Numbered from the stretch's first letter, positions 43,970-53,299 are shown. The stretch: 64,000 nt of DNA from Pedobacter cryoconitis (GCF_014207135.1 NZ_JACHCC010000002.1:62001-126000), one strand, 5' to 3'. Translations and numbers: made by a program. The notes: generated by a model from the sequence alone, not told the origin.

Positions 43970-46900
43970 TTAATTCTGCTCTTTGACGTTCCCTGTACGT
44001 TTTAAAACTCCCCAGCCTTCCAGTTCACCTTTCAGTGCTTTACGTACCGATCTGAATAAAACCAGGTACATCAGTTGTCTCCAGTAGAAACGTTGAGGAA
44101 TAATATAAATTAATTTTTTGTAAGGTTCTTTCTCCATTCTGAAGGCTATTCCAGCGAAGAAAAGATCGACAAGAATAAACAGGCAATAGAAGAAAAACAC
44201 CTGACCGAATCCATTGTCAAGGCTTAGCAGGCTACCCATTCCCTGAAGCGTCAGTGAATTAACTGAAGACAGCGAGAAAAGTCCTGTTATAATAGACAGG
44301 AGCATAAAGAAATCTGCCAGAGGAGAAAACAAAGGAAGGATGATCTGGTATACCAGGATGTTTGGCATGCCTACCATTCCAAAATACCCGTATTTCTTAT
44401 TGAATAAGGTTGATTTGTTTTTCCAGAAACTCTGCATTACGCCAAAGCTCCATCTTAAACGTTGTTTTAACAACATATTAACCGTCTCAGGAGCTTCTGT
44501 ATAAGCAATTGCAGTATCGCAGTTCCTCACCGTATAACCTGCTCTCAGGATACGCATTGTTAAGTCACAATCCTCTGCAAGCGTATCAGTTGTAAAACCA
44601 CCTACTTCCTGTATAACCTGTTTTCTAAATGCACCAATAGCACCCGGTACTACAGTAATTGTATTCAGGATATCAAACGCTCTTCTGTCCATGTTCTGAG
44701 CAGTAATATACTCAATAGACTGCCAGTTTGTAATCAGGTTAGTCTTATTACCAACTTTCACCGTACCGGCTACTGCAGCAATTTCATCTTCATAGAAATA
44801 GCGCATCAGTTCTGTAATCGCATCAGTTTTAAGTTGAGTATCTGCGTCAATACAGATTACAAAATCAGCTTCAGAAAGCGCGATACCAAAGTTTAAAGCT
44901 GAAGCTTTACCACCGTTTGGTTTAGTGTAAATTTTGATATTCGGAAGATGAGCAAAGTGTTCATTCACCAGTTCTACTGTCCGGTCTTTTGAACCATCAT
45001 CCACAAAGATGAAGTCGGCATTTTTATAGCTGGTTTTCAGCAGACTGTTTAAAGTTTGCACTACAGTTACCTCTTCATTATAAGCAGGAATAATGATGCT
45101 CACCCGCATATCCGGATCTTTCAATAGTAATAAACTATCTTTTTTAGATGCCCTTTTCTGCTTTACAGCCAGGATAGCAATAAAGATACTTCTTAGCATA
45201 GCCAGAATAATTGCCATGATAAAGACATAATTCAGGATCAGTGTTCCATAAGAAAAAACATTCAGGAATAACGTATTTCCAGAGGTAATAAAACTGTTTG
45301 CACCCGAATTCACAGGTGGCATCAGTTCATCCTTTTTCTTACCAATCAGGTTTCCTATAGTTACAAATTCATAGCCTTTATCCTTGAAATGCTTAATGAT
45401 TCTTGGTAAGGCTTCTACTGTAGCGGCGCGGTTACCTCCTGCATCATGCAATAAAAGTATGTTTCCCAGGTCCTGTTGCTTCACTACTGCATCAAAGATC
45501 TGATCTGCGGTAATTCCGGGCTGCCAGTCCTGAGGGTCAATGGACTCCCCTATATTGATGTAATTCTGGTCCCTGCTTTGTGCTACTGGCAAGATCTCTG
45601 CCGAAGTAGAAGGTTCAGCATCAGCGTTAAACGGGGGCCTGAACAAAATCGTACTGTGACCTGTTACAGATTCAATCAGTTTTCGGGTTGCATTAAGTTC
45701 AAAATTCACCCTTTCCTTTCCAACTTTTGACATGTCAGGATGGAAAAAGGTATGGTTTCCAATTTCATAACCCAACTTAAATTCCTTTAACAGGAGCCCC
45801 ATATTCTGTTCGGCCATGATACCCACGACGAAGAAACTTCCGGGAACCTTTTCTCTTTGTAAAATATCAATGATCTGAGGTGTATAAACCGGATCAGGTC
45901 CATCATCAAATGTCAGAACAATTTTCTTTTCAGCATGACCATACCTGCGGATACTATATTTAGTAGGCAGATCCACATAAGTCTGATCAGAGATCACAAA
46001 ATTAGTGGTATCCAGTTTAACATCAATTTTACCCTGTTTAGGTACCGAAACCAAATCCAGGATTTCACCGTCTCCGGAGTAATCAATCCTGTCATTCAAA
46101 CCGATATGAGTTAACCTCTTTAAATCCACACCACTTTTTCTGACCGAATCCAGACTCAGGTCTTTAGAGATGAAAGTCCATAACCTCGGATCTTCAGCAC
46201 CAATACGCCAGATGGCAATACCAGCTACATCCCAGTCATCCGCTTTTCTGATCAGGTTGAAATTTGTTGCAGCATCAGTGAAAAACACCTGATGATGCAA
46301 ACCAGACTCATCTGTATAATTATAATTCAGGTTAGCTGAAATCGGATCATATTTAATCTTTCCGTTATATCTGTTTGCATTTGCAATTGCCTGCTGATAA
46401 GTTACTGTTTTACCAACGTCCTGGTCAGGCCAGTCAAAGCCATAACAAGCCAGTGCAAGAATCACTTTGTCAGAAGAAATACGTTCACATATTTTGTCCA
46501 GTTGCTCTTCTACCCACTGCTGATGAGAGATATCTCCGGCATTACTGCTTTCACTATGCTGATCATAAGCCATGATAAAAACATAGTCATTATATTTCTC
46601 CAGTATAGATAGGTTATAATCATCATTATCAGGAGATATATCCTGCGAAACAATCAGGTTCTGGGCATGTAGTTTCTCGTAAAGATTCTTTTGAAAAGCC
46701 GCCAGTGGCTCATCAGTTTTCTCTTTAATCTCTTCAAAATCGATATTTACCCCATGGAATCCATATTTCTTTAAAGACTTAATCAGATTATCTATGAATC
46801 TGTTTTGCAGTCCTTTATTTTGCAGCAACTTATGTATTGCATTACCATCAAAGTGATCACCACTAAAATTAGACACCATTGCTATGGCCACCTTTTTATG

Positions 46901-47368
46901 TTTATGAATCACCTTCATTGCCTCGGTACTTACCTGGTCAATTACCGTGTCAGCCCCATTTTTGATAAAGAAAGATTCTGTAACGACCATATCCAGCTGT
47001 TTGATATGATCTTTAAGGTCCGTCAATGACTGCGGGTCCCAGTTTACGTAAAAGCCGGCATTGATCCTGGCTTTATTATTAGGATGTGAGAGGCGATGTA
47101 ATTTTTGATTGTGCTGTATCTGCAACAACCTCTTTTTAGAAATTCTAAAATCTGAGTACGTCTTTGATTTTTTAATCTGCTCAATCTCTTTCTTGCTTAA
47201 TGTAGCAGTACTATTGATGATAGGCAAATTGGGATAATGGTTAGATAAGAGTGTGTAAGCAACACAGGCAGAGGCAATAAGGAATACAATTAACAGCATT
47301 CTGGTAACCCATTGAAAAGTTATCCATCTGCTTTTCTTAGAGGTCTGAAAAATTTGTTTTTCGGGCAT
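43970..47368 (-). CDS. Trifunctional GH18-like / polysaccharide deacetylase / GT2 synthase
   Basis: 1132 residues. One membrane helix at ~20-42 puts the next domains outside. GH18-like domain ~100-400, with VNIDFEEI (Glu near 209) and FIMAYDQH; the DxxDxDxE motif keeps only the last Asp and the Glu. NodB deacetylase ~475-690 with all five motifs: TFDDGPDP, HTFFH, RPPF, DPQDW and LLHD. A membrane helix at ~700-725 returns to the cytoplasm, then family-2 glycosyltransferase ~750-990 (SIIIPAYNEE, DDGSKD, DAD near 841, EDCD, QRLRW near 969), then C-terminal helices. It probably makes, deacetylates and trims an N-acetylglucosamine polymer of PNAG type. Confidence 0.93.
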   Translation of the reverse strand: MPEKQIFQTSKKSRWITFQWVTRMLLIVFLIASACVAYTLLSNHYPNLPIINSTATLSKKEIEQIKKSKTYSDFRISKKRLLQIQHNQKLHRLSHPNNKARINAGFYVNWDPQSLTDLKDHIKQLDMVVTESFFIKNGADTVIDQVSTEAMKVIHKHKKVAIAMVSNFSGDHFDGNAIHKLLQNKGLQNRFIDNLIKSLKKYGFHGVNIDFEEIKEKTDEPLAAFQKNLYEKLHAQNLIVSQDISPDNDDYNLSILEKYNDYVFIMAYDQHSESSNAGDISHQQWVEEQLDKICERISSDKVILALACYGFDWPDQDVGKTVTYQQAIANANRYNGKIKYDPISANLNYNYTDESGLHHQVFFTDAATNFNLIRKADDWDVAGIAIWRIGAEDPRLWTFISKDLSLDSVRKSGVDLKRLTHIGLNDRIDYSGDGEILDLVSVPKQGKIDVKLDTTNFVISDQTYVDLPTKYSIRRYGHAEKKIVLTFDDGPDPVYTPQIIDILQREKVPGSFFVVGIMAEQNMGLLLKEFKLGYEIGNHTFFHPDMSKVGKERVNFELNATRKLIESVTGHSTILFRPPFNADAEPSTSAEILPVAQSRDQNYINIGESIDPQDWQPGITADQIFDAVVKQQDLGNILLLHDAGGNRAATVEALPRIIKHFKDKGYEFVTIGNLIGKKKDELMPPVNSGANSFITSGNTLFLNVFSYGTLILNYVFIMAIILAMLRSIFIAILAVKQKRASKKDSLLLLKDPDMRVSIIIPAYNEEVTVVQTLNSLLKTSYKNADFIFVDDGSKDRTVELVNEHFAHLPNIKIYTKPNGGKASALNFGIALSEADFVICIDADTQLKTDAITELMRYFYEDEIAAVAGTVKVGNKTNLITNWQSIEYITAQNMDRRAFDILNTITVVPGAIGAFRKQVIQEVGGFTTDTLAEDCDLTMRILRAGYTVRNCDTAIAYTEAPETVNMLLKQRLRWSFGVMQSFWKNKSTLFNKKYGYFGMVGMPNILVYQIILPLFSPLADFFMLLSIITGLFSLSSVNSLTLQGMGSLLSLDNGFGQVFFFYCLFILVDLFFAGIAFRMEKEPYKKLIYIIPQRFYWRQLMYLVLFRSVRKALKGELEGWGVLKRTGNVKEQN

Positions 47369-47539
47369 TTGTGGATTTAATATTTGTTAATCAAGAGATA
47401 AATCATAGAAAAATTCCTTTTGAAAGCAGGAAGAGTTTGAATAAACTATAATTAAAAAATCTCAATATTGTTCAAATATAAGGAGAATTTGACAAAAAAA
47501 CCGTAGATAATAGGGAGATTTACAGATTCAGGAATCAGG

Positions 47540-48643
47540 ATGTCAGTACCAACCGAAAATACACTGCGAAGGAAAATTATTCACATTGATATGGATGCTT
47601 TTTATGCAACCGTTGAACAACGTGATTTTCCAGAGTACAGAGGCAAACCCGTTGTAGTTGGTGGCTCCCCTGATGGCCGTGGTGTAGTGGCTACGGCCAG
47701 TTATGAAGCACGTCAGTTTGGGATACATTCAGCAATGTCATCCCGTAGAGCGATACAACTTTGCCCTCAGGCCATTTTTGTCCGGCCCAGGTTCGATGCC
47801 TATAAGAAGGTATCAGTAAGTATAAGAGAAATATTTGAGCGTTATACCGATCTGATAGAACCCCTTTCACTCGATGAAGCCTATCTGGATGTTACTACTG
47901 ATAAGTTAAACATTGGTTCGGCACTTGAAATAGCTAAACAGATTAAGGATGCGATCAGAGATGAGCTCAATTTATCCGCTTCGGCAGGCGTATCCAGTAA
48001 TAAATTTGTAGCTAAAATTGCTTCAGATATGAATAAGCCTGATGGATTAACCTTTATTGGCCCCTCTAAAATAGAAGCTTTTATGGCCAGGTTACCCGTA
48101 GAAAAGTTTTTTGGTGTAGGTAAAGTAACAGCCGATAAAATGAAGAAAATGGGTCTGCATACTGGTGCAGATCTCAAAAAAATGTCAGAACAGGAGCTGA
48201 TCCGCAAATTTGGGAAAACTGGCAAATTTTATTTTAAAATTGTTCGCGGGATTGATGACCGCCCAGTTCAGCCCCACCGTTTAACCAAATCTCTTAGCGT
48301 AGAAGATACTTTTGGCCAGGACCTGGTTTCGGCTGAAGAGCTTTTCACCGAACTGGAGCAGATCGCAGAGAAAGTAGCAGAAAGGCTTGAAAAAAACAGG
48401 CTGAAGGGAAAAACACTAACACTCAAAATCAAATTCGGCGATTTTAAGCAGATTACCAGGAATCAGTCCTTCTCCCATCCCGTAGATGACTATGTTTCCA
48501 TTCTGAGTTCTGCAAAGGATCTATTATCAAAAGTAGAACTGGATGACAGAAAAATCCGCTTACTAGGCATTACATTAAGTAACTTCGGAAATCTGATCGC
48601 ATCAGGCAGATCGGCTGATCCAGACCAGATGGAGTTATTCTAA
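47540..48643 (+). CDS. dinB: DNA polymerase IV (Y-family)
   Basis: 367 residues, full length. Catalytic residues are in IHIDMDAFYATVEQ (Asp17) and LSLDEAYLDVT (Asp/Glu near 115). Finger and palm motifs VVGGSPDGRGVVATASYEAR and SAGVSSNKFVAKIASDMNKPDG are intact; the little finger follows. The C-terminus ends QMELF, a beta-clamp-binding motif. It copies past damaged template bases with low fidelity. It diverges from the large polysaccharide-synthase gene with a 171-base AT-rich spacer and precedes the pentapeptide-repeat gene. Confidence 0.97.
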   Translation: MSVPTENTLRRKIIHIDMDAFYATVEQRDFPEYRGKPVVVGGSPDGRGVVATASYEARQFGIHSAMSSRRAIQLCPQAIFVRPRFDAYKKVSVSIREIFERYTDLIEPLSLDEAYLDVTTDKLNIGSALEIAKQIKDAIRDELNLSASAGVSSNKFVAKIASDMNKPDGLTFIGPSKIEAFMARLPVEKFFGVGKVTADKMKKMGLHTGADLKKMSEQELIRKFGKTGKFYFKIVRGIDDRPVQPHRLTKSLSVEDTFGQDLVSAEELFTELEQIAEKVAERLEKNRLKGKTLTLKIKFGDFKQITRNQSFSHPVDDYVSILSSAKDLLSKVELDDRKIRLLGITLSNFGNLIASGRSADPDQMELF

Positions 48644-48711
48644 AAGATATTCCAAACCCTTTGAAACAATAAACCGGGCTTGCGAGCTCAACAAATCAAT
48701 CATATAAACAG

Positions 48712-49287
48712 ATGAAACAAGCTTACATTGAAGAAAAAACATTCGGGAAAATTGACTTCAGTCAGGATCCTCTGGTAAAGGGTGAATATGAATATTGTAC
48801 TTTTCTGAATTGCGATTTTTCCAATGCCAATCTTTCAGGTTTTACCTTTTTGGAATGCAGTTTTACCAGTTGTAACTTAAGTCTGGCTAAACTGACGAAA
48901 ACGGCATTCCGTGAAATTAAGTTCAAAGATTGTAAGATGATAGGATTACTCTTTGAGCAATGTAACGAATTTGGTTTAGCCTTTCAGTTTGATAACTGCT
49001 TCCTTGATCATTCTTCGTTTTATCAGACTAAACTCAAGAAGACCAGTTTTAAAAACACCAGACTTCATGAGGTTGATTTTACTGGTTGTGATTTAACCAG
49101 TTCTATTTTTGATAATTGTGATCTGTACAGGGCAACTTTCGAAAACACAGTCATTGAAAAAGCAGATTTACTGAGCGCTTATAACTATACGATAGATCCT
49201 GAGTTAAACCGTATCCGGAAAGCAAAGTTCTCTTTAGCCGGCATATCGGGTCTTTTAGCTAAATATGATATAGATATCAGGTCCTGA
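48712..49287 (+). CDS. Pentapeptide-repeat protein (Qnr/McbG-like size)
   Basis: 191 residues. A right-handed quadrilateral beta-helix of A(D/N)LXX-type pentapeptides is visible from ~25 to 165 (CTFLNCDFSNANLSGFTFLECSFTSCNLSLAKL, SFKNTRLHEVDFTGCDLTSSIFDNCDLYRATFENTVIEKADL). A short capped interruption lies near residue 75-95. Length and C-terminal helix (AKFSLAGISGLLAKYDID) resemble Qnr/McbG-type proteins, which imitate DNA and bind gyrase, but most chromosomal members are of unknown function. It follows dinB by 68 bases. Confidence 0.9.
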   Translation: MKQAYIEEKTFGKIDFSQDPLVKGEYEYCTFLNCDFSNANLSGFTFLECSFTSCNLSLAKLTKTAFREIKFKDCKMIGLLFEQCNEFGLAFQFDNCFLDHSSFYQTKLKKTSFKNTRLHEVDFTGCDLTSSIFDNCDLYRATFENTVIEKADLLSAYNYTIDPELNRIRKAKFSLAGISGLLAKYDIDIRS

Positions 49288-49289
49288 TA

Positions 49290-50465
49290 CTAAGGAATAA
49301 CTTCAAACAACATAAACTGATTCTGTTCCTTGCTGTTGAAATTATTATCAGCTACAAATATAACCGTCTGGTGCCCGTTTGGTAAAACAGGGCCCAGGGT
49401 TGCACCTTCTATATTATCAATATAAATACCCAGGTCATCCATATTAAGCAACAATTTCTTTTTTATAGGGTTTGTAGCCGGATGAGCTATCATAGATCTG
49501 TTGTTAATAATGTTCTCTGCATCCTGTAAATCAGCTAAAAAGACCTTAATATTAGTCCCTTTCTGTCCTTCCGAATAAGAACGCTCTGTGATTAACATCC
49601 GGTTATGTCCCAGCCATAATATATCTGGAATCCCGTTATTATACTCCCCTCCTTTTTTAACCGGTGGTAAAGCTACCGGCTCAAGTTCATAAGCATATTG
49701 GGCCGTGTTCTTTCTGGTTTTCAGATCAAATTGATAAATACGTACAAAAGCTTTGTTTCTAACTAGCTCAGCCCGGGGACCATCCTGATACAAAGGCTCT
49801 TCCATATTCACATAGAGCGTTCTAAAATCGTCCGCAAAGGTTAGACCTTCCAGCACCGCATTCCTTCTTGGGCCACTTTCTTCCAGGTGCATTCTCATAT
49901 TATCCGGTAAAGGGATTGAGTCTATATATTTTCCTGTTGTAGCTATGATATTGATAGTTGGATCAATCAGCACCGTATCATTTTCCTTAATCAAACGTTC
50001 TCCCTCACTTGTCCAGATCAGGTTTTTAGCGATACCATTATAACGCATACCCTCAGGATCTGTAGTTCTGGTTGCATGTGGAGTTAATTTAGGATAAGAA
50101 GAGCCGTCGCGCTGCATTAACGTATTTACACCTGTAATCGTTACTTTACTGATTCCCTGAGCTGATAAATCAATTTTTGCAGTATAAAATCTTGCAGGAT
50201 TAATACTTGATCTGTCATCCGAGATCATATAGTAAACTTTACTGGCAGGATCAAAATCTATCGAAGATAATCCTCCTACTGTGGTCCCCTTAAACTCAGG
50301 GTTATGAGGGAGCACATAAGTGTTGATATATTTAAGCTGGCTGATATTACCAGTTACCAGCTGTTTCGATGACATATGCTTCTGGACCAAACAGCCGCTG
50401 AAAATAAAAGCAATCAAAATAGTAAGAACTACCGCTGAACGTCTGTGCATATAAAACATCTTCAT
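49290..50465 (-). CDS. Phytase-like esterase (PF13449-type) lipoprotein
   Basis: 391 residues. Lipoprotein signal ending IFSGC (Cys25). The beta-propeller 'esterase-like activity of phytase' family is recognisable: VGGLSSIDFDPASKVYYMISDDRS, TTDPEGMRYNG, RNAVLEGLTFADDFRTLYVNMEEPL, LGHNRMLITERSYSEG and ILLNMDDLGIYIDNIEGATLGPVLPNGHQTVIFVADNNFN. The substrate is uncertain; PF13449 proteins are not proven phytases. It is on the surface or in the periplasm, and ends three bases from the stop of the convergent pentapeptide gene. The start may be residue 3 or 6 (MFYMHRR or MHRR). Confidence 0.85.
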   Translation of the reverse strand: MKMFYMHRRSAVVLTILIAFIFSGCLVQKHMSSKQLVTGNISQLKYINTYVLPHNPEFKGTTVGGLSSIDFDPASKVYYMISDDRSSINPARFYTAKIDLSAQGISKVTITGVNTLMQRDGSSYPKLTPHATRTTDPEGMRYNGIAKNLIWTSEGERLIKENDTVLIDPTINIIATTGKYIDSIPLPDNMRMHLEESGPRRNAVLEGLTFADDFRTLYVNMEEPLYQDGPRAELVRNKAFVRIYQFDLKTRKNTAQYAYELEPVALPPVKKGGEYNNGIPDILWLGHNRMLITERSYSEGQKGTNIKVFLADLQDAENIINNRSMIAHPATNPIKKKLLLNMDDLGIYIDNIEGATLGPVLPNGHQTVIFVADNNFNSKEQNQFMLFEVIP

Positions 50466-50509
50466 TTATATCTAGGTGGAAAACGCCGCAAATATACGTC
50501 TGAGAAACA

Positions 50510-50549
50510 AAAAAAAACATATCAGTCGCTAAACTGATATGTTTTTTTT
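50510..50549 (-). terminator. Terminator hairpin of the methyltransferase/protease-remnant unit
   Basis: 17-bp stem built on CATATCAGT/ACTGATATG with poly-A/poly-T outer ends and the loop CGCTAA. Stem core, loop and flank closely resemble the terminator at 52453-52494. Confidence 0.9.
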
Positions 50550-50566
50550 GAAAATTTAATGTCAGG

Positions 50567-50593
50567 TTAATACTTTGGATAAGCAAGTGCTAC
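50567..50593 (-). pseudogene. 3' remnant of an astacin-like protease gene
   Basis: On the minus strand nine codons read VALAYPKY-stop, matching the end VALAYPKN-stop of the protease at 52511. The 3' flank (stop, then CTGA, TAAATTTTCAAAA and the TCAGTTTAGCG hairpin loop side) matches too. It starts 12 bases behind the methyltransferase stop and is in the same frame. The rest of the gene is gone. Confidence 0.75.
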
Positions 50594-50605
50594 CCCCCAT
50601 TCTAT

Positions 50606-51265
50606 CTACTTTCTCCCTGTTATACTTAGGAAAGGTCTGATCAATTCCTTCCTGGTCTTATCAATTATTTCTTCGGTCATTTGCTTTACCTCTATGTTTA
50701 CAAACCCTGCTTTCCTGAAAAGAGTTTTCACCTCATTAACATCATAAAAAATAAAATCTCCATGCGTCCAGGGCAGATCCCCTCCAAATTTCTTTTCGAC
50801 AAAGGCAAGGTTGAATTTTCCTCCGGGCTGCAGAACACGGTATATTTCCTTAAAATGCGATATAGGATCTTTCCAGAAATAAATGGTATTTATCGTGAAG
50901 CAATAATCAAAATAGCAATCTTCAAAATCTAAGGCACCATCCTCTTTTGCCTGGATAAATTGGACCTGTCCTTCTCTTATTTTTAATGCCTGATCTGACG
51001 AAGCTTGCTGCACCATCACTTCAGATATATTGTTGCCATAATAACTAATCCCTTTAACCTCCTGGAAAAGAAAAGGAATATGTTCCGTGTTTTCAAAACC
51101 AATTTCTAATACAAAAGAATGGTCTGTAAGTTTCAGCTGATCTACGGTTTTGCAGATCATGTTATGACACGATGGCGAAATGTTATTCTCAATCGCTTTA
51201 TCTGGCGCGTACTCAGAACAATGCATCTGCTTGTCTGCTTCTATAAAATCTATCTCCTTCTCCAT
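50606..51265 (-). CDS. Class I SAM-dependent methyltransferase
   Basis: 219 residues, Methyltransf_11-type. Motif I is degenerate (FVLEIGFENTEHIPFLFQEV; the usual GxGxG is GFENT), motif II region is GISYYGNNISEVMVQQA, motif IV is LDFEDCYFDYCFTINTIYFWKDP, and the post-motif is EIYRVLQPGGKFNLAFVEKKFGGD. It is cytoplasmic; the substrate is unknown. It is transcribed away from the AraC gene at 51458, which may control it (192-base spacer between the start codons). Confidence 0.88.
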   Translation of the reverse strand: MEKEIDFIEADKQMHCSEYAPDKAIENNISPSCHNMICKTVDQLKLTDHSFVLEIGFENTEHIPFLFQEVKGISYYGNNISEVMVQQASSDQALKIREGQVQFIQAKEDGALDFEDCYFDYCFTINTIYFWKDPISHFKEIYRVLQPGGKFNLAFVEKKFGGDLPWTHGDFIFYDVNEVKTLFRKAGFVNIEVKQMTEEIIDKTRKELIRPFLSITGRK

Positions 51266-51457
51266 ATTTTAATTTCTTAAATCTCTATCCAGATAAATTC
51301 TATTATTGGTTTCAATTTTCTTAAAATTTAGTCTTTCGGCAAAAGTGAAGAACAGTTGTTGTAGATATTTACACAAAACGGATTTTCTTTTACAAGAAAT
51401 GTAATTTTTGAAAATCGTTTGATAATAATTCCATTTTTTTTTATCATAATTGTCTTC

Positions 51458-52450
51458 ATGGGGATTAATGTTAGTAAGGATTACGAGGCCTGGAAAACGG
51501 TAGGAAGAACCTTTAAACAGTCTACTGATCAGAGACAATTCGTTAAAGAAAGCAGAGACAAATACAATTTTTCTTTTAGTGATGCTGAGTTGTTGCAGAT
51601 CACCACTCCTGATCTTTATATCGTATATGGCGACATTCTATTCAAACAACGTCAATTGTATTTCCAGCCTACTAATGATGTGCCGGATATGGTTAAGTTG
51701 CGCTTCACTCTATCTGGTAATGGAACTATATTTAATGAGGTAAATAAGCAACAGTATATCTTTAATTCCAACCAGCAAAACATCATTTATATGCCCGGGC
51801 TGGATGGTAAAGGTGAATATGATACAGACTGTAATTATCGTTTCTTTGAAGTCCATTTTGCTAAAGAAAGATTTCTGCAACTTGCAGAAAATTCAAACAG
51901 AACACTTCAGATCTTAGCTGACCATCTGGATGCAGGACGTTATGCACAAATGGCTGAACAAAATCTGCCGATCACCTGGGCTATGCAAGATTGTATCCAG
52001 GCTATCCTCAATTGTACGTATACTGAAGGGTTAAAGTCCCTGTTCATTGAATCGAAATGTACGGAATTACTTGTGCTTCAGGCCGAAGCTTTTGAAAAGG
52101 CGGTTACCAAAAGTGGAAATTCACCCTTGCAATCTGCACACGATAAAGATTGCATTTATTATGCCAGAGATTACCTGATTCAGCATATCGACCAGCCGCC
52201 TTCCATTACAGAGCTTGCAAAAGTATGCGGCATTAACGAGTTTAAACTAAAGCAAGGATTTAAAGGTTTATTTGAAAAGAGCATATTTGGTTATTTAAGT
52301 CATTACAAGCTAAATTATGCCAAAGAGCTGCTTCTTGAGGGCGCGAACATAAAGTCTGTTGCATTTCAACTGGGATATTCTTCTGTTCAGCATTTTAGCA
52401 ATGCATTCCGGAAGAAGTTTGGCGTTTCACCAGGAAAAGTAAAAATATAA
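51458..52450 (+). CDS. AraC-family transcriptional regulator (PchR-like)
   Basis: 330 residues from ATG 51458 (MGINVSKDYEAWK); the ATG at 51419 would add a run of Ile/Phe that has no counterpart in the family. N-terminal sensing part ~1-215 (FTLSGNGTIFNEVNKQQYIFNSNQQNIIYMPGLDG is the beta-barrel region). The AraC HTH pair lies at ~230-330 (PSITELAKVCGINEFKLKQGFKGLFEKSIFGYLSHYKLNYAKELL then IKSVAFQLGYSSVQHFSNAFRKKFGVSPGKVK). PchR-type regulators often respond to siderophores or other small ligands; the ligand here is unknown. Confidence 0.92.
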   Translation: MGINVSKDYEAWKTVGRTFKQSTDQRQFVKESRDKYNFSFSDAELLQITTPDLYIVYGDILFKQRQLYFQPTNDVPDMVKLRFTLSGNGTIFNEVNKQQYIFNSNQQNIIYMPGLDGKGEYDTDCNYRFFEVHFAKERFLQLAENSNRTLQILADHLDAGRYAQMAEQNLPITWAMQDCIQAILNCTYTEGLKSLFIESKCTELLVLQAEAFEKAVTKSGNSPLQSAHDKDCIYYARDYLIQHIDQPPSITELAKVCGINEFKLKQGFKGLFEKSIFGYLSHYKLNYAKELLLEGANIKSVAFQLGYSSVQHFSNAFRKKFGVSPGKVKI

Positions 52451-52452
52451 CA

Positions 52453-52494
52453 AAAACAGAGCGTATCAGCCGCTAAACTGATACGCTCTGTTTT
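52453..52494. terminator. Bidirectional terminator between AraC and protease genes
   Basis: 17-bp perfect stem (AAAACAGAGCGTATCAG with its complement) and loop CCGCTAAA. It closes the AraC gene (plus) and the protease at 52511 (minus). Loop and inner stem are shared with the hairpin at 50510. Confidence 0.92.
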
Positions 52495-52510
52495 GAAAAT
52501 TTAGTTCAGC

Positions 52511-53299
52511 TTAATTCTTTGGATAAGCGAGCGCTACATAAGCTGAGTCAAGCGCTGAAATTTTGGTGTTATTAGGTGCAATAGCGACATTATTTGTCGT
52601 GAACCTTGCAGGAACCGGGTAATGCATAATAGACAAAGGGTCATAGGCCAGGTAATATAAACCAGTTCTTGGCGCAACATACAAGACGTTAAAATCAATT
52701 TTCGCCTTGTCCCAATAATTAGGTGCCCCCATATAATAATCATAAACAGCCTGCGTGTTCCATGGAATATTTGCATCTGGATGTGATTGCTCATGATTCA
52801 GTCCTAAGGCATGTCCAAATTCATGAGTTACTGTCCTCCTGAATTCTTCGTCACTGGTATTATCATTAAACCAGCCATAATTCATAGACGGACTGTAAAA
52901 TTTTGAGTCTGTACCAATATATGACCAGGCCAGGTTATTGTTGTTTACGGCAATTTTGATATCAGCAGCAGCATTGTCAGCTACGAAATTGAAAGTAATG
53001 TTGGCATCGTTTTCCCAGGTTTTGGCGTATTGTTTGATTTTACTTCTTACATACGCAGACCCTCCACTGAAATTGACTTTGATTACACTTCCATTACCCC
53101 AAAGTTTGTTGTTGGGACCGTTAGACTCAGTTACCGTACCACCTTTAGGTGCCACTTTCATTTCACAATTGAAGGCATCGTGTAAACTGGTTTCCTGTGT
53201 TTTCTGGTTGTTCGCAACCGTTACATTTTCTGCGCTTTTTTTACAGCTGGATAAACTGAACAGTACAGCAGTACTGATTAATAGAAATTTGGTTTTCAT
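52511..53299 (-). CDS. Astacin-like (M12A) zinc metalloprotease, lipoprotein
   Basis: 262 residues. Lipoprotein signal ending LSSC (Cys19). The zinc motif HExxHxxGxxHE is complete in VTHEFGHALGLNHEQSHPD, and the Met-turn is SIMHYP, as in astacins. The N-terminal catalytic strands carry IKVNFSGGSAYVRSKIKQYAKTWENDANITFNFV and IKIAVNNNNLAWSYIGTD. Little or no pro-domain is present (about 40 residues after the Cys). It would be an outer-membrane-anchored endopeptidase. It is about 70% identical by eye to the adjacent paralogue, and a third copy survives as a remnant at 50567. Confidence 0.94.
   Translation of the reverse strand: MKTKFLLISTAVLFSLSSCKKSAENVTVANNQKTQETSLHDAFNCEMKVAPKGGTVTESNGPNNKLWGNGSVIKVNFSGGSAYVRSKIKQYAKTWENDANITFNFVADNAAADIKIAVNNNNLAWSYIGTDSKFYSPSMNYGWFNDNTSDEEFRRTVTHEFGHALGLNHEQSHPDANIPWNTQAVYDYYMGAPNYWDKAKIDFNVLYVAPRTGLYYLAYDPLSIMHYPVPARFTTNNVAIAPNNTKISALDSAYVALAYPKN

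Noticed and set aside
51269..51538. Minus-strand open frame between methyltransferase and AraC genes
   Set aside because: It overlaps the AraC gene start, begins inside that CDS and shows no protein-like pattern; the region is more likely the divergent promoter area.
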